Assembly: GCF_023065955.2 (NCBI RefSeq)
Contig: NW_026622997.1
Location: 7,488,001-7,552,000 of the forward strand
Origin: Ursus arctos
Taxonomy: Eukaryota; Chordata; Mammalia; Carnivora; Ursidae
DNA length: 64,000 nt
Reading direction: 5' to 3'
Made by a program: the position numbers and the translations under genes. Within the stretch, counting starts at the first letter, position 1; each line of letters starts with the position of its first letter. Below, one piece after another: positions 57,967 through 64,000 of the stretch. The notes beneath the pieces were generated by a model that searched no databases, had not been told where the DNA came from, and worked only from the letters and a program-made list of their open reading frames with translations.

Positions 57967-58157
57967 AGGGGCGCCTGAGTGGCGCGGTCTTTAAGCATCT
58001 GCCTTCGGCTCAGGGCGTGATCCTGGCGTTCTGGGATCGAGCCCCGCATCAGGCTCCTCCGCTGGGAGCCTGCTTCTTCCTCTCCTGCTCCCCCTGCCTG
58101 TGTTCCCTCTCTCGCTGGCTGTCTCTGTCAAATAAATAAATAAAATCTTTAAGAAAA
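57967..58157 (+). mobile_element. CAN-SINE, young copy with 16-bp target duplication
   Basis: Starts aggggcgcctgagtggcgcg. It is flanked by aaaaatgaaagaatcc at 57951-57966 and 58158-58173, identical on both sides. Confidence 0.95.
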
Positions 58158-59739
58158 AAAAATGAAAGAATCCTATAGTCTGAAGGTGCATGTGAATGTG
58201 TCTCATTCAAACCCCTTTTATAATATCCCCGACAAATAGTTGTCCAGGTACGAGCTCATGATTTCATGATTATGTTCCAATATGGAATGACCTCGGGGTT
58301 TGGAAGGTCCATTCTTATATACCAAGGTCAGCAATCCTGGTCTCATTTTCAAGACACTGACCTTGAGTGTTCCAAGGAGCGAGTAGTGGCAATTGGTGCT
58401 GAGCTGTTTTCTCTTGGCTGACTTCTCTCCTTATCTGTTGTACATACTATCAAACATCTCACGGAGTTGCGAGGCGCTAGAGCATTTCTAAAAAGACTAA
58501 GAAATAATCAGCATCTCCCATGTATTTAGGAAATGTGTAATGCTTGTTCAAGTCCAAAAACGGTTCTGAGACTCTGCAACTATAGAATTGCAAAAACGTA
58601 CAATGTTTCAAGTTACAGACAGATGTAATAAAAAGCAGAGAAGATGTAGGAGGTGAGAGGAAGGAAGGAGCTCTGGGCACACAAAGCCGTAGCCATTTGC
58701 CAGGAAATAGTTTTAAGTGTTTGGAGACTGTAGGTGAGTGGTTTTCGTGAAACGAGATCTCAGTGTTAGGTGTCTGCTTAAGTAAATTCCATTCTTGGTG
58801 CACTCTCCTTGCCACTGAGAAAATTACTCACTCGGACTTAGAGGACACGGAAGCCCTGCCCAGAGTTGTAAGGCCATTACAAGAGATGAGAAAGTGTAGT
58901 GAAAAGTAGGAACGGCTCAAAGGAACCCCAGACCAGAGTAGCCCTCACACCCTTGGCTTTTCTTTCCTATGTAATTAAGCAGATGATAACTCAAGCTGAA
59001 ACAAATTTCTATGTAAATATCTTAAGACTGGATTATTACCTTCCAGCAGAAAAGACCGATTTTGTGGTATAGAATACTTTGGAATTATAAATATGTCAGA
59101 CACTGTTACCTGAAATGTGGCCCTAGTAAAGTCCACTGTGCGGTTTCAGAGAGTGTAGACACAGGCAAATGGGTGGAACCCCAAGGGCCTGGAGAATTGG
59201 CTGTTTCTGGTCTCTTTGGCAATCTTTATTAATCTCAAAGAACTGGCCCTGTTAACTAAATCAGAGTCAATCGTTGCTACCTTTTAAAATAAAATTCAGT
59301 GGATCCACTGTTCTGCCTCAAACACAAAAACTTGGGAGTCTACTAATCTAAGAGTCTGGGTACAAGGAAGCAACAAGACACAGGGAAGCCCCATGAGGCT
59401 TTTGGGGTAAAATGGAAATTGAGGAGAGTGGGGAGCATGCCAGGGGAAGAGGCTGCCCCAGAGCTGGTGACAGGGAGGCCCTTGAAAGCTCTCCTTCTCC
59501 TCCGGAGTCTCAGGGACACAACCTCCCCCATAAGTGGGTGGGAAGCCCCCCACAGATAGGCATTCTTTCATAGACAATGAAATGCAGTGTTTTCAACAGT
59601 TTGGAATACTATGAATTACTAGGGGATGGTACTTAAACATAAGATCAGAAATTTTGATTTCATGGGTCTGGGATAGAGCTCAGAAATTAAAAAAAAAAAA
59701 AGTAATCTGGTTGGTCCCTATCTTCTCCTTTTTCTTCTT

Positions 59740-59960
59740 CTTGTAATTATCATTATCATTATAGCATTTACTGAGGACTTCACAATAGCCTGGCCCTGCT
59801 TTTACTGAAGCCCTCTCAACCTTGCAAATGCTCGTTTTTCTTCCATTCCACGCACAAGTAACCCGAGGCACGGAAGGGTGAAGTAATGACTCCAAGGCCA
59901 CGTGGGTAGCAATTAGCAGAGCTGCTATCTCAATTTTTAAAGGTAACCCAGGTGCCATAA
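59740..59960 (-). mobile_element. MIR-like, inverted
   Basis: Contains catttactgaggacttcaca, acccgaggcacggaagggtg and caaggccacgtgggtagcaa, the reverse of the MIR layout. Diverged. Confidence 0.55.
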
Positions 59961-60188
59961 AGTCCTCACAAGTAGCATCAGACAGTGGGGGGCAAGTCCT
60001 GGGGCAGCATTACTTTGTTTCTTCCTGTTTAAGGTATTTTTCAGCTGTAAGACTCAGGGGGTACAGTGAAACTGCCTGTTTTCTGCACAAAGTGTGATTT
60101 GTATCTCGTCCTCTGGAGGGACCATTTCTGTTTTTTACTTAACTAATCATGTAATGTTTGAAGAAAGAGCTGAAAAATAAAAGAGTTC

Positions 60189-60392
60189 AGGGGCGCTTGG
60201 GTGGCTCAGTCGGTTAAGCGTCTGCCTTCGGCTCAGGTCATGATCCCAGGGTCCCGGGATCAAGCCCCACGTTGGGCTCCCTGCTCAGTTGGAAGCCTGC
60301 TTCTCCTCCCTCTCCCTCTGCTACTCCCCCTGCTTGTGCCCTCTCTCTCTCTCTGTCAGATAAATAAAAATCTTAAAACAAAAATAAAAAAT
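60189..60392 (+). mobile_element. CAN-SINE
   Basis: Consensus head ggcgcttgggtggctcagtc, older body (ttgggctccctgctcag), tail aaaataaaaaataaaaaaat. Imperfect duplication aaaataaaagagtt / aaaaataagagtt on the two sides. Confidence 0.93.
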
Positions 60393-61149
60393 AAAAAAAT
60401 AAGAGTTTGCTAATGCCCTGCCTTTGGGAGATTCAACTCCTCTATCAGGCTCTCAGTGGTGTTGGCTGACCTATTTTTCCATCCTACCTGCTACCACTTC
60501 TCGTTTTACCTGTCTGCGTGTTGGGCCCTGCTCAACAATGCATTTTCTTCCATCTGTGACTCTGCTCACTGCCCCAAACCCCAGTGCCCCCGCCCCCTCC
60601 CCATCATGCCTGGCTAGGCTGGGACTCCAGCTAGGGCTGAGGTTGGGAACCGACTGGGGGGGTCACAGAACATATTTCTCTTTTGTTCTGCTTATCACTA
60701 TGACCGGAAGTCCTTTGTGCTGGCAGCTTCTCTTCACAACTTGGAAAACCAGGAAATTCACACCTGCATTTTCCTGATCTTCAAATCAAGTTGTCAAGCT
60801 CCCACCTCCCAATCAGCCAACTCTCTGGCCTCCACCACCCATCCCCACCCAATTCTGATGAAGGAGAGCTGGAGAACATCCACAGTGCCCATGGTTTCAC
60901 GTTTCTACAGCTCTGCCTTCTGTCACTGCGTCCCCACTGGAACATCCCAGACCCTAGCAGGACAGCAAAGTTGTTGCTGGTCCCGACAGCGCCCTGGAGC
61001 CATGGGTCCTGGGTGCCGTCAGTCCCTCCTGCATTCCAGGCCACCAACTGCAATCGTACCCCAGGTTCCAGGGCTTTAGCTCCCAGCCCCAGTCACAAAC
61101 ACATCCTTTGCAGCTTTACTTGTGAGCCACGCCCCACTGCCGTGCAAAG

Positions 61150-61208
61150 AAAACTATAGGAACCCCAGAGAAATTTGAATTTCAGATAAGCAATGAGTGA
61201 CTTTAGGG

Positions 61209-61240
<32 letters not shown>

Positions 61241-61330
61241 TACAGAACAGACTTACACTAAAAATGATGCACTGTTTATCTGAAATTCAAATTTCACTGG
61301 GGGTCCTGAACTTTACTTGGCAACCCTACC
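61150..61330. mobile_element. Palindromic DNA element, copy 2, with TA repeat in the loop
   Basis: Arms 61158-61200 and 61266-61307 are reverse complements over about 40 bp with few mismatches (gaaatttgaatttcagataa and its complement). A (TA)n run fills the loop. Same family as the copy at 44599. Confidence 0.65.
61208..61234. repeat. (TA)n microsatellite
   Basis: About 13 TA units, inside the loop of the palindromic element at 61150-61330. Confidence 0.97.
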
Positions 61331-62448
61331 CTAGCCTCTACCTACAGCAGTGGGCCAGACCCCCCCCCCCCAAGGGGAGTTTCTCTTTAGGCCTCCTTGG
61401 ATCCTTTCCAGACTGGAGACTTTAGTTCATCAGATGTGTTTTAATAACTTCGGGGAGAAAAGCGAAGGTCTCATTTTGTTTCTTTCTAGGAGACCCCTCC
61501 TCAGGGGCATTTTTCAGCATTTACCCACCAAGACCCTTGGGAGAGGAGTTTTCGCCCAACTACAAAGGAACCCATTGAAACCTATCCGGGAGGCAGTGGT
61601 TTCTGTGATTTTCTTATTTACATAACCCAGAAGGGTTACTCAAGCAATTTCTCCCAGCAGGACCACTGGGCCCAAGACAACTTTTTACCTCCATCCAGAT
61701 GGAAATGCATTTGGCAAATGCTAGCTTTTCTTCTCCCTAAAGCACTACCTTCCCAGGAAACCCACTAAGCTTTCGCAAATGCATTATTTACATTCTTAAG
61801 AATGAACTCGTAGCAGTTCCACAAGAATGAGTGGAGAGCAGACTAAGGGCAAGTTCTCGGTTCCAGCAAGACCGTCCACGTTCAGCGTGTGGTTCACACA
61901 CCAAACAAGGCTGCTCTACCAGGAGGCAAACGGACTGAAAGCCAGCGTGTTCTCGTGGCTAAGCCTAAGGAACGGACGCCTTTTTCTTCTCCCATAAGTG
62001 ATGTCAGCTGACCAAGACGTCAGCCCATGGGGCACGCAGAAGGATGTTCCCGCAATTCTACTGCCTTAGAGGGAACGCTTTTCAAAATGTTGTGCAAAGG
62101 TACTTTCCCAGCTCAGAGTGACCCTCTATTCCAGGAGAATTGCCCAGCACACGGGGAAACCAGTTTTCCTTAATTACAACATCGAACCAAGGACTCCAAA
62201 TAGCCACGGGAGCAGGTCCTTATGTAGTTAAAGGCTCTGGCGTTTGCTTAAGAGGCTAATTTTCAGCCCACATTCTCTTACTCAGCACTTTTAATCAAAA
62301 TAATCAGTTCAGTGTCTGAGGAGGAACAGGGAATGAATAGGGCGGCGTAAGAATCCCTTGTTGCTAATGAAATATTTTAAAATCCAGGACAGGGATGGCC
62401 TGTACTATTTAATACAGAGGAGACTCTTACCATGCCCTTCCATACCCT

Positions 62449-62449
<1 letters not shown>

Positions 62450-62503
<54 letters not shown>
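62450..62503. repeat. (GT)n microsatellite
   Basis: About 26 uninterrupted TG units. Confidence 0.98.
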
Positions 62504-62506
<3 letters not shown>

Positions 62507-64000
62507 AATTTGCAAGAGGAAAAAAATAGAATTTATGCACCTTAAAAAAATATGAAGTGAAAAATTATCCATTAGCACAGCAAAGACCTATTTCCAGGAA
62601 ACGGGTTTTAAAAGAAAATTCCTGACGTCCTGAGGTTAAAACCAGGAGGTGTCATGACTTTGAAAGTGAACGATGAAAGAGCCTCTGTGTCCAGGTGCGC
62701 ACAGGCTCGCCTCGTTTCATCTGTTAAGGGAGACTGGTTAAATCCCTGGTTGTGATCCAAAAATATCCTGGCAGTTAGCATCTTGCATTAAAATTTATAA
62801 ACCACGAAAGACCTTTTCTTAAAGAAAAGTTAATTCAGGCTGGATGGCCTGGAAAAAAAAAAAGGTATTTAAAAGGGGTAGTCATCAGAAGTGGTTATAT
62901 GGAAAACTAGAGGTAAGTAATGCTTTTTACTCCCCTAAAACATACTAAAAATATAGCAACAGTAATTTCAGAAGGAAGGGAAATGGCACCAAGTATAATT
63001 TCATTTCTAAGAAGTCCCAGGAATGAGCCCTGGAATTGCCAGAATTGACTTTTCGGGGCGACAAAATAATGGTAGGACTCTGAGCAGGAAATCAGAGCTG
63101 TCAAACGCATGGACACAGGCTGTCCTTCGCGGTCTCCACTCCGGAGCCAGCTGCGAGGTTCCTCGTCTCCAGACCCTGGTTAGGCAGGTCTGGAAGGGCA
63201 CTCAGCCCTTCCCCTCCATCTCTCTCTGCTGGGCCTCCTTCTTCAGTTCACCTATTCGGTCCACCTTTGTTGATCACCTCCTCAATGCTGCTCTGCTCTC
63301 TCTATCCTTGCTCACCCTGCAGAAGCAAACCGAAGGACCACGTGCTCGAAAAGGCCTTCGTGAATTACCTACAGTTGAGGTCAAGTCCCCGGCCTTTGTG
63401 CTCCTCTTCACCCTCAGCACCCTTTCCAATGGCCTGACTTCACTGTGAGGTGGTGGGGCGGTGGGGAGACAGTTTCCTCTACTCACAGCTGCATCCACAC
63501 CCTCTCATCCCCCACCCGACGCCCACCCTTTGGGGTGCCCGGTGAAGACTGGCAAAATGAATAAACTCCAAACTCTGCAATTCCAGTTTCGCGGACCCAC
63601 TTTATCTGGTTTATCTTTTAGTCCGAAAGCACTGGAGATTCAGCTCTGAAGTTGGAGTTTTAAGGGGATCGGTAAAGAAAAGAAAGTGGCAGCAAGGCGA
63701 GGGTGATCGTAACAACACATGGTTGTCAGCAGGCAGTCTGACCACTGGCCTGCGGGGGACTCCATTTCTGCATAAACGTAAGCAGGAGGCGAGGAAGCCC
63801 CAAACAACCATGGTCTGCAGCCCCGTCCCGCAGGAGGTCGGCCTGGACAGGCATGCCAGCTGCGCTTGGAGAATTACAGTCCCCGAGAACCATGCTTGAA
63901 TTTGCCCAGCTTGGTTTTCTTCCTGATCCATATAATCAGACATTTCAACCTCGACTAAATGATAAGCCTCTCGAGTAACAGTAACGATAATATTAAGGTG

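Larger units (their letters stand above)
56657..64000. other. Unassigned DNA to the window end
   Basis: Outside the listed SINEs, MIR, palindromic element and dinucleotide repeats no feature is recognised. 60540-61140 is GC-richer with long open frames, but without a recognisable product or splice pattern. No MYLK4 first exon could be identified. Confidence 0.4.

Noticed and set aside
60424..61159. Overlapping open frames of about 120 codons in GC-richer DNA
   Set aside because: No recognisable domain, no splice pattern, and comparable open frames on the opposite strand; probably chance in GC-rich sequence.

Overview
This is mammalian nuclear DNA. It shows multi-exon splicing with GT-AG introns, long non-coding stretches, and dense SINE, LINE, LTR and microsatellite content. 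At least ten copies of the tRNA-Lys-type CAN-SINE (ggcgcctgggtggctcag..., C/T-rich tail, AATAAA-rich end) place it in Carnivora. The SINE subfamily (ctcgctggctgtctct...tctgtcgaataaataaa) and the L1 3' ends look like a caniform, most likely a bear or panda; that narrower placement is an inference.

The one protein-coding gene I can support is MYLK4 (myosin light chain kinase family member 4), on the minus strand. Twelve coding exons lie between 23215 (5'-most found) and 4401 (stop codon). All have GT-AG borders and matching phases, and together they encode 545 residues in frame. From 5' to 3' they give: a basic N-terminal piece (23137-23215); two hydrophilic exons that can only be kept or skipped together (22341-22791 and 20962-21140); a linker exon (19558-19663); seven exons covering the protein kinase domain, with G-loop, catalytic Lys, HLD, DFG and APE motifs all present (17118 down to 7795); and a 14-residue Lys-rich C-terminal tail (4401-4445). 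The first roughly 50 residues expected from the human protein, the 5' UTR and the promoter were not found. They must lie in 23.2-64 kb or beyond.

Region by region: 1-3.7 kb is flank 3' of MYLK4 with no recognised gene. 3.7-4.4 kb is the probable 3' UTR. 4.4-23.2 kb is MYLK4 exons and introns with MIR, CAN-SINE, an L1 3' end, a hAT-type element, a long GAAA repeat and a small CpG-dense patch at 16.72-16.85 kb. 23.2-35 kb holds a MER5A-like DNA transposon, a GAT minisatellite, an inverted L1 3' end, an MLT1-type MaLR LTR and scattered SINEs. 34977-40116 is an old, inactivated class I (gammaretrovirus-like) provirus: its 5' LTR is fused directly to a protease remnant, followed by broken RT, RNase H, integrase and envelope, and a complete 3' LTR. 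40-64 kb is intron or 5' flank with young CAN-SINEs bearing perfect target-site duplications, an L1 ORF2/3' end, a HAL1/L1-like fragment, two copies of a palindromic DNA element and several dinucleotide repeats.

I see no prokaryotic features, CRISPR arrays, operons or RNA genes. Nothing here is clearly an undescribed system. The most interesting signals are the frame-interdependent exon pair in MYLK4, the intragenic CpG patch next to an exon, the deletion-fused provirus, the SINE whose tail became a microsatellite of about 235 bp, and the palindromic element whose loop holds a TA repeat.
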